The position numbers were made by a program, and so were the translations under genes. A DNA stretch of 64,000 nt, taken from contig NZ_CP051774.1 of the NCBI RefSeq assembly GCF_012913485.1, positions 1,302,001-1,366,000 on the forward strand, in the 5' to 3' direction. The stretch is from Luteolibacter luteus (GTDB taxonomy: Bacteria > Verrucomicrobiota > Verrucomicrobiia > Verrucomicrobiales > Akkermansiaceae). This document shows positions 7,827 to 15,386 of the stretch, one piece after another (position 1 is the first letter of the stretch; each line of letters starts with the position of its first letter). The notes under the pieces were generated by a model that ran no database searches, had not been told where the DNA came from, and saw nothing but the letters and a program-made list of their open reading frames with translations.

Positions 7827-8144
7827 TCAATGGCGCGAGGTCGCCTCTACCTGCTTGGCAAGATCTCGGAGCGCATTGGCGAGCTCGGCTTGGACGAGGG
7901 TTTGGCTACGGACCATTTCCATTACTTGGAGGTTGGTGGCCTTCTGGTCGGCAAGCTGGCGTTCGGTCTGCACCTGCATGTCGGTGTAGACCCGGATGAT
8001 GCCGTAGCTGAGGGCTATGGCGATGATGGCGGCTCCGCCAAACTTCCCGACAGCCCAAGTGATGAGGCCGGCCATGGTATTCGGAACTTGAACGTCCGCC
8101 GGGGTGGTCTTGGTAGCAACGGCGTGGATTTCGTCCTGAGACAT
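7827..8144 (-). CDS. Holin-like membrane protein
   Basis: 105 aa. One transmembrane helix (about residues 25-48, LITWAVGKFGGAAIIAIALSYG) is followed by a heptad-like helical C-terminus (QTERQLADQKATNLQVMEM...LRDLAKQVEA). It starts 8 bp after the endolysin stop. Size, membrane span and location fit a phage holin that would release the endolysin; no specific holin family is recognised. Confidence 0.65.
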   Translation of the reverse strand: MSQDEIHAVATKTTPADVQVPNTMAGLITWAVGKFGGAAIIAIALSYGIIRVYTDMQVQTERQLADQKATNLQVMEMVRSQTLVQAELANALRDLAKQVEATSRH

Positions 8145-8152
8145 CGGGCGTG

Positions 8153-8725
8153 TCAGATGGAGGTTTCGATGAAAGGCGTGAGGCCGAGGAAGAGCTTCCG
8201 CTCCGAGCGGCGGCGGCGGGTGAGGCCGGAGAGGGTGCGTCCGCCGGCTTTGTCCCAGAGGAGCAATTGCTCGGCAGCGCCAGCGTAGTCGCCGCGGTTC
8301 AGAAGCTTCCGGAGATGAGAGCGGAGATATCCGCCGGTGTTGAAGTCGAAGGAGACGAGGGCGGCGAACTGGTCCTCGCTGAGTGGAACGGTGGTGCCTT
8401 TCCGGACGCGATTGGCGAAGTAGTCGAGATCGTGCTGCAGCAGTTGCTCGGCTTCCGCCTGGGTGATGGTGCGTCCGCGCTTCACGGTGCCATCCTCATG
8501 GGTGAGGCCGGTGTGGCCGTAGCCGATCGTCCAGACGCCGACGCTGTCCGGGTAGGCGGTGAGGTAGCAGCCCTCGAAATGCTTCACGAGTTCGAGGCCG
8601 CGGGAGTTGATGGGCGAAGGGGCTACCTTGGCGGGCGGCTTGGACCACGGATCATGGTCGATGCTGTTGAGGGCGGCTCCGCGGAAAGGGGCGATGAGAT
8701 TGCGGAGGAAGGTGAGGAAGCTCAT
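8153..8725 (-). CDS. Phage endolysin, GH24 lysozyme
   Basis: 190 aa from the ATG at 8725 (an ATG at 8758 is also in frame). The T4-lysozyme-type catalytic triad can be read: Glu51 (KHFEG), Asp60 (AYPDS) and Thr66 (WTIGYGHT). The rest (ITQAEAEQLLQHDL, PLSEDQFAALVSFDFNTGGY, GRTLSGLTRRRRSERKLF) is typical of the family. It cleaves the peptidoglycan glycan strand. The N-terminal stretch MSFLTFLRNLIAPF is mildly hydrophobic and could act as a weak signal-anchor. First gene of the lysis module. Confidence 0.93.
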   Translation of the reverse strand: MSFLTFLRNLIAPFRGAALNSIDHDPWSKPPAKVAPSPINSRGLELVKHFEGCYLTAYPDSVGVWTIGYGHTGLTHEDGTVKRGRTITQAEAEQLLQHDLDYFANRVRKGTTVPLSEDQFAALVSFDFNTGGYLRSHLRKLLNRGDYAGAAEQLLLWDKAGGRTLSGLTRRRRSERKLFLGLTPFIETSI

Positions 8726-8855
8726 GGAGGCAGGGTGGAGCTGCGAGCCGAGAGCCAAGAGACAGAGGGGACGGGATTGGGGAGGTTCGGGCTACGAAAA
8801 ATGCCTAGGCCGAATAGCTCGCTTTTCTAACAAGGGCCGGCAGTGTACGGAGCCT

Positions 8856-9146
8856 ATGAAGAGATACGCTGAAGCCCTGAGTGAGATCGTGGGGGCCGTG
8901 AACCTCGATAAGAGGATCGAGAGCCTCCAGCTCTTCGGCGCGGCAGAAGCGATCGCGCGGACTCTGGATGAAATTCTGGAATCCAATAAGACCCAGACCG
9001 GATATGCGCGGGAGAAGCTGGGCCTCTTCCGCTCCTACTTTCTCAATGCCGTGGCACCGGGGCCGGAAACCGATCATACGCCGCCTAGGCAGTGGCTCCT
9101 AGAGGCTGGCAAGAATCTTGGAATCCTGCGGGCGGCCCTAAACTGA
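8856..9146 (+). CDS. Small helical hypothetical protein
   Basis: 96 aa from the ATG at 8856, where a coherent helical sequence begins (MKRYAEALSEIVGAVNLDKR); the longer frame from 8607 is antisense to the endolysin. Mostly alpha-helical, no family recognised. It is plus-strand, divergent from the lysis genes, and ends at a clear hairpin. Confidence 0.55.
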   Translation: MKRYAEALSEIVGAVNLDKRIESLQLFGAAEAIARTLDEILESNKTQTGYAREKLGLFRSYFLNAVAPGPETDHTPPRQWLLEAGKNLGILRAALN

Positions 9147-9154
9147 ATGACGAG

Positions 9155-9202
9155 AGGCGGAAAAACGAAAGGGCGGCAACTCGCATTGCCACCCTTCCGC
9201 CT
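9155..9202 (+). terminator. Nested hairpin terminator
   Basis: Outer stem GGCGG/CCGCC and inner stem AAGGGCGGCAA paired with TTGCCACCCTT, just after the stop at 9146. No long T run, so the mechanism is uncertain. Confidence 0.5.
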
Positions 9203-9519
9203 ACCGTATGATGCACTCACACACTGCGCCCCCTGCCAGGCCGGGCGCTGAGATTGATCAACGGTCCTCTAAGTTTAAGAGAGCACAAATAGAAGAGATG
9301 CGCATTTCTCCAAGGCGCGATTTTGCTGACGTATAATCGAGGAAAGGGGTGGGTGGGCTTGAAGAAAATCAGCGTGCGGGTATCTGAAATGCGCCTGATG
9401 GCTGCTTGTCCAGAAGGCACGCAAAAACCCGGCGTACCCCAAAGAAACGGCTCTGGTGGAGCGATCCGCCAGGGCTGTCTTTTTTTCCTAACAGGGGGAC
9501 TTGCGAGGAGAGGAATGCG
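9203..9519. other. Intergenic stretch with a leader-type terminator
   Basis: No gene seen. A possible promoter element (CGTATAATCG, about 9330-9340) precedes a strong terminator at 9450-9487 that lies only 33 bp before the next start codon. Confidence 0.45.
9450..9487 (+). terminator. Strong terminator, possible attenuator
   Basis: GCTCTGGTGGA-GCGA-TCCGCCAGGGC (with G-U pairs) followed by TGTC and eight T residues. It sits 33 bp upstream of the ATG at 9520. Either it ends a short unannotated RNA starting near 9330, or it attenuates the gene at 9520. Confidence 0.6.
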
Positions 9520-9741
9520 ATGCAATTTCCCCGGATGATCCAAGCTCCCAGTATCATCAAAGATCGGCCGGAAGATTGCGAAATCGGCGAGATGGTCCTT
9601 CCCGTGTCTGTGCCTCATTGGGATGCCCGAATCCGGCTCTGCGAATTCCGCCCCAGCGGGCTGAAACCGGGGGAGAAGCCGTGGATTTTCGCGGCGAGCT
9701 ACAAGGGACTCGATGCCACCGGGTGGAAGCGGATCGAGTGA
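9520..9741 (+). CDS. Small hypothetical protein, DCEIG family member 2
   Basis: 73 aa. The ATG at 9520 has a good ribosome site (GAGGAGAGGA) upstream. It shares with the protein at 4222-4440 the pattern DCEIG(E/D), VSVPHWD, GEKPWIF. The function is unknown. The stop lies 4 bp from the convergent gene ending at 9745. Confidence 0.6.
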   Translation: MQFPRMIQAPSIIKDRPEDCEIGEMVLPVSVPHWDARIRLCEFRPSGLKPGEKPWIFAASYKGLDATGWKRIE

Positions 9742-9744
9742 GGC

Positions 9745-10341
9745 CTATCGCTTCGGTGCTCGTACCAACCCCACATAGATCGCCTTCCGTGTGAAGAGGA
9801 GGGCAACGCTGCGGTTTGCTGACTCCTGCTCTGCGATGTAGGTGAGGACGCTCTGGAGTTCGCCCGGGTAGCAGGCCTCGGTGATGATCTCGACGTTCGC
9901 GGGGCAGGCGCTCTTGTGGTAGCTGGGGAACTTGGCAAGGAGTGCCTCGAAGGCAGCGGGGCGATTGTAGGAGGCGGGGCGATCGAGGCGCCCGCGGAGA
10001 ATGGGGAATGTTTTCAGCGTGTCCTGGTGCAAGATCCAATCGGGCTGCCCGCCGCGCTTGGTGCGGATGCGGTTTCTTTCCCGCTCATTGCGGAGGGCGC
10101 GAGAAAGCCGCGACAATATCGCAACGTGCTTGGTTCCTAGCAGGATGCACTTGCAACGATTCAGCAACGCGATGGATTCACCGACCGATTCCGCGGGTAG
10201 TTGAAGGGTGCGGGCGACAAGATCGTGGTCGGTGGGAATGATGCCGGTGCCGGCGTGGTCCTGGGACTGGAGCACTTGCAGGACCGAGGCTTCGCGAAGG
10301 GCGAGGCGGGGCTTGTAGGGGCGGGGCAGTTTCAGGGTCAC
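9745..10341 (-). CDS. Hypothetical phage early protein
   Basis: 198 aa from the GTG at 10341, ten bases after the stop of the replication-type gene; the open frame continues upstream inside that gene. The middle reads like a helix-turn-helix region (IIPTDHDLVARTLQLPAESVGESIALLNR), and the C-terminus is compact alpha/beta. Last gene of the leftward early operon. No family recognised. Confidence 0.55.
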   Translation of the reverse strand: MTLKLPRPYKPRLALREASVLQVLQSQDHAGTGIIPTDHDLVARTLQLPAESVGESIALLNRCKCILLGTKHVAILSRLSRALRNERERNRIRTKRGGQPDWILHQDTLKTFPILRGRLDRPASYNRPAAFEALLAKFPSYHKSACPANVEIITEACYPGELQSVLTYIAEQESANRSVALLFTRKAIYVGLVRAPKR

Positions 10342-10351
10342 AGTGTGGCAG

Positions 10352-11236
10352 CTAGGCAGGAACTTTGATCGGAGCGGTGCGGAAAAAGTGGAGGGCCTCG
10401 GCGGGGTCCTCGATGACATCTCCGGAAAGAGGGGGGCGGGGTGTCACGGGGCGCGGCTTGGGGCGCTTGGAGGCCCAGGCCTGTGCGTGCGAGACAAGAT
10501 CCCCGGGAGCTTCGAGGTACTTCAGGCGGCTGCGTGGCTGCCATCCGGGGTCACCGGTGCGAAGGGTGGCGCGCATGTATTCGCCGCAGATGGTCCATGT
10601 CTCGGGGCGGATGGATTCGAGGGCGGCCTCATTGGCAAAGTAGGCCTGCAGCTCCGAGTGGCAGAGTTCGGGCATGGTGGCCCAAGCATCACGGAGGGAA
10701 TTGATGTTCGCGAGAATCGCGGGGTTTGGAGACCGGCGGGAACCGCCTGCCGCGCGAGCGCCGCCGCTGCTTGGCTCCGGCGGGGCCGGAGGGGTTCCGC
10801 TTCTCGCTTCGGCTTCGAGTTCTCTTCTCTTCTGCTTCTCTTCTAGCGGGAAGTGTCCGGAAGTTCCGGGAAGTTCCCGGAAGTGATCGGAGACCGGTAG
10901 AAAGTCGGCAGCTTGGCCGGGTGGCGGAGGGAACTTGGCGCGGCTTTGCTTGAGGCGCTGGCCGTAATTGACGATGGCGAGGAGGTGCCTGCCTTCGGCT
11001 TCGTAGCGGAGGATGAGCTGGCGGGTGGCGAGTTCATCGAGCCATGCGGTGACCTGGGCGGCGGTGAGGTCATCGTGGAGAGGGAAGCAGTTCGCTTTGA
11101 TCAGGCGCGGGTCGCAGTGAAAACGTCCGTAGTCATCGGCCTTCATGATGAGGCGGGTGAAGAGCCGCTCGGCTTCGGCGCTGATGCCATCGAAGCGGAG
11201 GGAGTCGGTCCAGTCGCGTAGGAGTCGGTTAGGCAT
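10352..11236 (-). CDS. Phage replication-initiation-like protein
   Basis: 294 aa. The N-terminus (RFDGISAEAERLFTRLIMKADDYGRFHCDP, residues about 14-43, then LDELATRQLILRYEAEGRHLL) is the winged-helix pattern seen in phage replisome organisers of the DnaD/DnaT type. A low-complexity Pro/Ser/Arg linker (about 115-170) leads to a C-terminal helical region. It likely loads a host helicase at the phage origin. It is downstream of the recombination gene in the early operon. Confidence 0.65.
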   Translation of the reverse strand: MPNRLLRDWTDSLRFDGISAEAERLFTRLIMKADDYGRFHCDPRLIKANCFPLHDDLTAAQVTAWLDELATRQLILRYEAEGRHLLAIVNYGQRLKQSRAKFPPPPGQAADFLPVSDHFRELPGTSGHFPLEEKQKRRELEAEARSGTPPAPPEPSSGGARAAGGSRRSPNPAILANINSLRDAWATMPELCHSELQAYFANEAALESIRPETWTICGEYMRATLRTGDPGWQPRSRLKYLEAPGDLVSHAQAWASKRPKPRPVTPRPPLSGDVIEDPAEALHFFRTAPIKVPA

Positions 11237-11301
11237 GGGGCGGCGGAAGTTTGTTAGTTTTCAGTGCTCAGTTTTCAGGAAATACCGAGGGGATGCATGG
11301 A

Positions 11302-11901
11302 CTAGATGAGCCCGCCCGGGAGGAGCGGTCCGGACTTGGGTTTGAAGAGGTGGAAGGCGATCTCGACCTTCGCGCGGACGGGATCGGGGAAGCGCGGGGC
11401 GACGATGGCTTCGCCGCCCTTGAAGCGGACCAGGAGGGGCGAGGCGAAGTAGGTGGAGCACATGCGCAGCTCGGGCCGCGGAAGGCGGGCGAGGAGCTGT
11501 AGCAGGGCAAGAGGGACCAGCGGGCCGCCGGCGGTGAGGACCAGCTTGTCCTGCGTGAAGGCGTGGCCCTTCCCGTCCGGGATCCAGAGCGGAAGGAGAT
11601 CGCCGCGGTAGATGGTGCCGCGCGAGAGATCGATGTCCCGCCATTCGCGGCCGTCTTCTTCGAAGCGATCCCAAGGCAGGGTATAGAAGCGCTGCAGGAA
11701 GGCAAAAGGCGCGTCCTCGAGCGCGCCTGCGTCTCCGTTGAAGCGATCGAGCCGGATGGCGGCGTAGCCATTCGCGGCGCAGAGGGTGCCATTGTGCACG
11801 AATGGACGCGTGAAGGGAGACAGCGTGGGATGGCAGAAGAAGCCGAGGGCCTCCGCCGGCGTGGGGAAGTTGAAGGGGCGCTTGGACGGAGCGGGGATCA
11901 T
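11302..11901 (-). CDS. Hypothetical protein, possibly sliding-clamp-like
   Basis: 199 aa from the ATG at 11901, which overlaps the preceding stop (ATGA). The ending (ARLPRPELRMCST, then PLLVRFKGGEAIVAPRF) and AANGYAAIRLDRF recall beta-clamp strands, but the length is about half that of DnaN and I cannot confirm homology. In the early operon between a winged-helix protein and the replication protein, so a replication role is plausible. Confidence 0.5.
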   Translation of the reverse strand: MIPAPSKRPFNFPTPAEALGFFCHPTLSPFTRPFVHNGTLCAANGYAAIRLDRFNGDAGALEDAPFAFLQRFYTLPWDRFEEDGREWRDIDLSRGTIYRGDLLPLWIPDGKGHAFTQDKLVLTAGGPLVPLALLQLLARLPRPELRMCSTYFASPLLVRFKGGEAIVAPRFPDPVRAKVEIAFHLFKPKSGPLLPGGLI

Positions 11902-12194
11902 GGAAAGGTGAGGCGGACGGCGACGGGGCGGCCTTCGTGGGTCTTGGTGACGGTGAGCCAGCATTTCGCGATGAGGCCCTTGATGGTGCGATCGGTCTGA
12001 CGGGCGGATGCGGTTTCGCGGCCGGGCGGATACCAGGAGCCATTTGAATGGCGGTGATAGATGCCGCCGTGGTCCTTGATGTCGTAGATGGCGAGAACCT
12101 GCCGGGGCGTCGGGTCCGGAAGATCGAGCTCCGACTTGAATGCCGGCGCTTCTTCCTTCTGTTCCACGGGAAACGGAGTCGCTGCACGTCTCAT
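11898..12194 (-). CDS. Small winged-helix-like protein
   Basis: 98 aa. The region PTPRQVLAIYDIKDHGGIYH and ARQTDRTIKGLIAKCWLTVTK fits a winged-helix DNA-binding fold. ATGA overlap with the next gene. No named family; probably a small early regulator. Confidence 0.5.
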   Translation of the reverse strand: MRRAATPFPVEQKEEAPAFKSELDLPDPTPRQVLAIYDIKDHGGIYHRHSNGSWYPPGRETASARQTDRTIKGLIAKCWLTVTKTHEGRPVAVRLTFP

Positions 12195-12210
12195 GGTTCC
12201 AAGAGCTTGG

Positions 12211-12417
12211 TTAGGGTCGGCGGCGGTTGGCGGGGATGACTTGCTCGAGCTCCTCCTGGATCTCCTTCAGCTTCTCGCCGCGGATCTCGATGCAGGCGCG
12301 GTCCATCTTCTCGCGCGAGACGTCCCAGGTGATGCGGGCATGCATGCCTTCATCGGCAAGGCGGAGGAGGCGCTGGAGGATATGCACGGGGACTGGGATG
12401 GAGTCGGGATCAGGCAT
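12211..12417 (-). CDS. Small hypothetical protein
   Basis: 68 aa from the ATG at 12417, overlapping the upstream gene by 8 bp; the frame extends to 12546 but that part is Ser/Pro-rich shadow. Helical, charged C-terminus (REKMDRACIEIRGEKLKEIQ). Unknown function, part of the early operon. Confidence 0.5.
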   Translation of the reverse strand: MPDPDSIPVPVHILQRLLRLADEGMHARITWDVSREKMDRACIEIRGEKLKEIQEELEQVIPANRRRP

Positions 12418-12775
12418 GGGCGGAAGGGCCGGATTGGATGAGGTGAAGGATCTTGGTGACGATGGGGCCGATATCGGCGCCACGGGGGCGGGGCTTGTTG
12501 ATGAGGTCCCGGATGGTGTGGGGCTCACGCTTGAAGGCCTTTGCAAGGAGGCGGACGGGGATGCCGGCTTGATAGGCGGCCTGAATGGCAGCGGCTCGAG
12601 CGTCCCGAAGGGTGAAGTCCTGATTCAGGCCGATGAGTTCCCGCGGATCCGGGACGCTGTAGATGGCGGCGGCGAGTTCCACTGCGCGGGTGATGGCTTT
12701 CGCCGGGGCCAGATGAGCTGGTGCTTCCTGCCGGGTGAAAAGCGGCGTGGGTTCGATGAGGGTGGATTTCGTCAT
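12410..12775 (-). CDS. Putative helix-turn-helix protein
   Basis: 121 aa. The segment ARAAAIQAAYQAGIPVRLLA followed by KAFKREPHTIRDLI (about residues 60-93) has helix-turn-helix character. The N-terminus is helical. ATGA overlap with the RusA-like gene upstream. Probably an early regulatory or replication protein; no family identified. Confidence 0.5.
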   Translation of the reverse strand: MTKSTLIEPTPLFTRQEAPAHLAPAKAITRAVELAAAIYSVPDPRELIGLNQDFTLRDARAAAIQAAYQAGIPVRLLAKAFKREPHTIRDLINKPRPRGADIGPIVTKILHLIQSGPSAHA

Positions 12776-13161
12776 GGGGGTTCGGTGTAGAGGGTGATCT
12801 CGACGCGGGGATTGCCGGCGTCCTTGGTGATGGTGGAGAGCTTCAGCTTGCGGAGCTGGCGGTCATCGATGCCGAGGGCATCGGCGATGCCATCGCGATA
12901 GGCCTTGCAGGCGGAGTCGGCATTGTCGTCGTCCCGCACCTGGGCGGTGGGGAAGTAGTGGGCGAGGCTGTAGCCGATGAACTGCGGGACTCCCCTGCCC
13001 TGCTTGTGATAGAGATCGCCGAGGGCCTTCTTGGTGAAGGTGCAGGCGCGGGAGCGATGGCGCTTGATGTGCCGGGACTTGATGATGGCGGCCTTTTTCG
13101 ATTGGCCGCGGCTGCTATTGGCAGAGATCTTTCGATCGGGAATCGGCAATACGATGGTCAT
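12772..13161 (-). CDS. RusA-like Holliday junction resolvase
   Basis: 129 aa, the normal size. The acidic active-site pattern is readable: RDDDNADSACKAYRDGIADAL followed by GIDDRQ, matching the RusA arrangement of D-x-D-N and a later D-D. The N-terminus is Lys/Arg-rich, as expected for DNA binding. RusA enzymes cut four-way junctions during phage recombination. It is tightly packed with its neighbours (4-bp overlap and 6-bp gap). Confidence 0.8.
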   Translation of the reverse strand: MTIVLPIPDRKISANSSRGQSKKAAIIKSRHIKRHRSRACTFTKKALGDLYHKQGRGVPQFIGYSLAHYFPTAQVRDDDNADSACKAYRDGIADALGIDDRQLRKLKLSTITKDAGNPRVEITLYTEPP

Positions 13162-13167
13162 CGTAGG

Positions 13168-13305
13168 TCAGGGGCCGTATTTGGCGTTGAGCTCTTCCTC
13201 GATGACCTCGGTGCGTGCTGACTGGACCATGAGTGAGAGGACAAGGAGCAGGGCGAGGCCGAGGAAGCCGACGCCGGTGATGAAGCCGAAGATGAAGATC
13301 CACAT
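13168..13305 (-). CDS. Tiny single-span membrane protein
   Basis: 45 aa from the ATG at 13305. One strong transmembrane helix at the N-terminus (IFIFGFITGVGFLGLALLLV) and a short charged tail (RTEVIEEELNAKYG). It sits between the excisionase-like and RusA-like genes with gaps of 5 and 6 bp, so it is part of the operon. Function unknown. Confidence 0.55.
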   Translation of the reverse strand: MWIFIFGFITGVGFLGLALLLVLSLMVQSARTEVIEEELNAKYGP

Positions 13306-13310
13306 GGGCC

Positions 13311-13601
13311 TCAGGCTTTCTTGGGTTGCTTGGTGTTCTTGGCGAGAAGGGCGAGGTAATCGCTCCTGCGGATGCGACGGGAACGGGGGCCGAGCTCGAC
13401 GACGGGAAGCTTTTTGGCGACGCGGGTGACGGGCCAATTCAGGAAGGCGGCGACGGTGGCGATATCGAGGGTATCGAGCTCATCGAGTTCCTTGACGTGG
13501 GCCTCGTATTTGAGGCGGGCAAACTCGCGGGCGGAGGTGGCGAGCCAATCTTCCATGGCGGCCGGCGAGAGCTGTAGTGTGGGTGTAGCGGTGGCTGTCA
13601 T
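13311..13601 (-). CDS. Excisionase/MerR-like DNA-binding protein
   Basis: 96 aa. The C-terminal half (LDIATVAAFLNWPVTRVAKK, then LGPRSRRIRRSDYLALL) follows the helix-turn-helix-17/excisionase pattern: an AA..L helix-turn, and a basic RRIRRSDYLALL wing. Candidate recombination-directionality factor for the recombinase at 16,090, or an early regulator. Confidence 0.6.
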   Translation of the reverse strand: MTATATPTLQLSPAAMEDWLATSAREFARLKYEAHVKELDELDTLDIATVAAFLNWPVTRVAKKLPVVELGPRSRRIRRSDYLALLAKNTKQPKKA

Positions 13602-13604
13602 GGC

Positions 13605-13931
13605 TCAGAATGGGATGATGGGGCGGCCGGGGATGAGGCCGCTCCAGGCGTCCTTCGCCGACCAATCGGCGGAGGATTGGAAGAAGATGACGGGGGCGAG
13701 GTTCTCGGGATCGGTGTATCCGACGACGAAGCGGGGAAAGGTGGCGAAGGTGGTCTCGATCAAGTACCACCAGCGCATTTCGTCGGGGTCCCATTCGATG
13801 GCGAGGACGGCGTGGACATCTTCTTGGGCGCGAAGGATCTGCGACATGCGGAGCCAGGCTTCCTTTTCCTCGCCGGTGATCTCTCCTCCGCTGGTGCGGT
13901 GGGAATCGGGTGCGGGTGCTGTTTGAGTCAT
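13605..13931 (-). CDS. Hypothetical phage protein
   Basis: 108 aa from the ATG at 13931. The start at 13985 is less likely, since the extra residues are basic and unconserved in style. Contains WDPDEMRWWYLIETTFATFP and an ending AWSGLIPGRPIIPF. No family recognised. Early operon. Confidence 0.5.
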   Translation of the reverse strand: MTQTAPAPDSHRTSGGEITGEEKEAWLRMSQILRAQEDVHAVLAIEWDPDEMRWWYLIETTFATFPRFVVGYTDPENLAPVIFFQSSADWSAKDAWSGLIPGRPIIPF

Positions 13932-14049
13932 GGACTTGCGGGGTTTCCGTAAAAGTGTGCCCGGCTGGCGTGTGCTCCCTCCCATTCCACTCGGAACGCG
14001 GGACCAGCCGGGCGAAGGCTTAAAGGGGAGGATTTGTTAGAGAGTGGAA

Positions 14050-14105
14050 TCCCGTCCGGCAGCTACCCCGACAGCCTCCCAACAAGACGAGGCCACCGGA
14101 CGGGA
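14050..14105. repeat. Long-loop inverted repeat
   Basis: TCCCGTCCGG (14050-14059) is the exact reverse complement of CCGGACGGGA (14096-14105). The loop is 36 nt. It lies in the 185-bp gap between two early genes and could be a processing or regulatory structure. Confidence 0.45.
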
Positions 14106-14116
14106 AAATGGTTCTG

Positions 14117-14428
14117 TTAGAAGAGGCAGGGCATCTCCTCGGACTCGTGGCGGGGCTTGCTCTCGGCCGGGGTCTCGCCGGTGTGGCGGGTGAGGATGTC
14201 GAAGGCCTCGGTGTAAGCGGCGGCCTTTTCCTTCACGCTGGTGAAGGCGGCGTGGCCGCGGAGCTGGCGGAGCGCCTGCTGGACATCCGCGAAGGTGCGG
14301 ACAATCTGGAGGGCGTGGCGAAAGGTCCACATGCCTTCCCGCTGGCCGGCGGTTTCGGCCTCGGCACGGCGGGCCTCGATCTCGGCAGAGGCGGCTTCCT
14401 TGGCAGCGATGAGTTGGGCGGGGAGCAT
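14117..14428 (-). CDS. Hypothetical phage early protein
   Basis: 103 aa, almost entirely helical and rich in Ala/Glu/Arg (LIAAKEAASAEIEARRAEAE). Probably a coiled-coil protein. Second gene after the ribbon-helix-helix gene in the early operon. No family recognised. Confidence 0.5.
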   Translation of the reverse strand: MLPAQLIAAKEAASAEIEARRAEAETAGQREGMWTFRHALQIVRTFADVQQALRQLRGHAAFTSVKEKAAAYTEAFDILTRHTGETPAESKPRHESEEMPCLF

Positions 14429-14452
14429 GGGAAAGGTGGGAGGCTGGGTTTG

Positions 14453-14650
14453 TTAGGCGGCGGTCTTGGCGTCGCTTCCCTTGAGCTGCTCGAGGAGCCG
14501 GTCGATACCGCGGTCCAGCGAGAGGCGGATCACGGCGGCACGGGAGAGACCGGTTTCGCCAACGGCTGCGTCGACCTTCTGGTCGATCTTGTCGGGGATG
14601 CTGAGGGTGACCCTCTTTGACCCCTCTTTGGGTTGCTCAGTGGTGCTCAC
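14453..14650 (-). CDS. Ribbon-helix-helix regulator (Cro position)
   Basis: 65 aa. The pattern RVTLSIPDKIDQKVDAAV, then GETGLSRAAVIRLSLDRGID is a ribbon-helix-helix fold (beta strand with alternating side chains, then two helices). It is divergent from the S24 repressor with palindromic operators between them, so it occupies the place of Cro in a lambda-type switch. Its RHH domain is similar in layout to that of the repressor, and both may read the same operators. First gene of the leftward early operon. Confidence 0.75.
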   Translation of the reverse strand: MSTTEQPKEGSKRVTLSIPDKIDQKVDAAVGETGLSRAAVIRLSLDRGIDRLLEQLKGSDAKTAA

Positions 14651-14657
14651 GGCGGCA

Positions 14658-14711
14658 ACGTAGTCATTTTGACTACGTCCGCAACAATAAATGTAGTCAA
14701 AATGACTTCAT
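14658..14711. promoter_or_regulatory. Two palindromic operators of the lysogeny switch
   Basis: Operator 1 (14658-14678) is a perfect palindrome, ACGTAGTCA-TTT-TGACTACGT. Operator 2 (14692-14710) is TGTAGTCA-AAA-TGACTTCA, with one mismatch. Their centres are 33 bp apart, about three helical turns. Both sit in the 78-bp gap between the divergent RHH gene and the RHH-S24 repressor gene. The common core TAGTCA-N3-TGACTA is the likely binding site for one or both proteins. Confidence 0.8.
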
Positions 14712-14728
14712 TAGGGTAGCTTAAGGGC

Positions 14729-15385
14729 ATGAGCGAGCCCGACAGCACTCCCGTTAAGAAGGTTAGCGCGCCAATCCGGATGGACCCGGCCCTTCAGGCA
14801 AAGGTCTCCGAAGCAGTGGAACTGACTGGTTTGTCCCAGGCGGAGATCATGCGTCTCGCCTTGGCCATCGGCCTCGAGGACCTGAGACGGGTGAACTACG
14901 ATATCCCCGCCTTGATCTCGCAATCGGCGCGGCCCGATCTCGAGGCTACGGCGAGAAGGGGCTCGCTAACCGTGGTGCCGGCCGAGGCACCGGCATTCTA
15001 TATCACACGGCGAGGCAGCGTAGCAGCAGGAGGCCGCAGCTCGGCCGATGTGACCGAGGAAGAGATGCCGGTCGGCAAAAGCTATGCCAAGGAATGCTAT
15101 GCCCTGCGCGTGCTCGGCCATTCCATGGAGCCGAAGATTCCAGATGGTTCAACGATCGTCGTGAAGACCTGGAAGGATGGATACCCGAAGAAGGGCACGG
15201 TGGTGGTCTACAATGACGGCCACGGTGCCACGCTGAAGGTTTACGATACGGAGAAGCGCGACGATCCGGAGAACCCGGGAAGCCTGGGCAAGGTGCCGGT
15301 GCTGCGTTCGCTGAACCCCGAGTATACCGACGTGGAGCCGCTCGAGGGCGGGAAGATCGATGCTGTTCTGGTGGAGGTGCTTTAG
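14729..15385 (+). CDS. Phage repressor: RHH DNA-binding domain fused to S24 self-cleaving domain
   Basis: 218 aa. Residues about 12-52 are a ribbon-helix-helix domain (SAPIRMDPALQAKVSEAVEL, then TGLSQAEIMRLALAIGLEDL). The C-terminal part is a LexA/CI-type S24 peptidase: Ala100-Gly101 cleavage site in VAAGG, catalytic Ser132 in GHSMEP, and Lys170 in ATLKVY. LexA/CI proteins normally carry a helix-turn-helix or winged helix; here it is replaced by RHH. Expected role: maintain lysogeny by binding the adjacent operators, and self-cleave on RecA activation. Confidence 0.88.
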   Translation: MSEPDSTPVKKVSAPIRMDPALQAKVSEAVELTGLSQAEIMRLALAIGLEDLRRVNYDIPALISQSARPDLEATARRGSLTVVPAEAPAFYITRRGSVAAGGRSSADVTEEEMPVGKSYAKECYALRVLGHSMEPKIPDGSTIVVKTWKDGYPKKGTVVVYNDGHGATLKVYDTEKRDDPENPGSLGKVPVLRSLNPEYTDVEPLEGGKIDAVLVEVL

Positions 15386-15386
15386 C

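Noticed and set aside
8150-8830. 226-aa plus-strand frame
   Set aside because: Antisense shadow of the endolysin.
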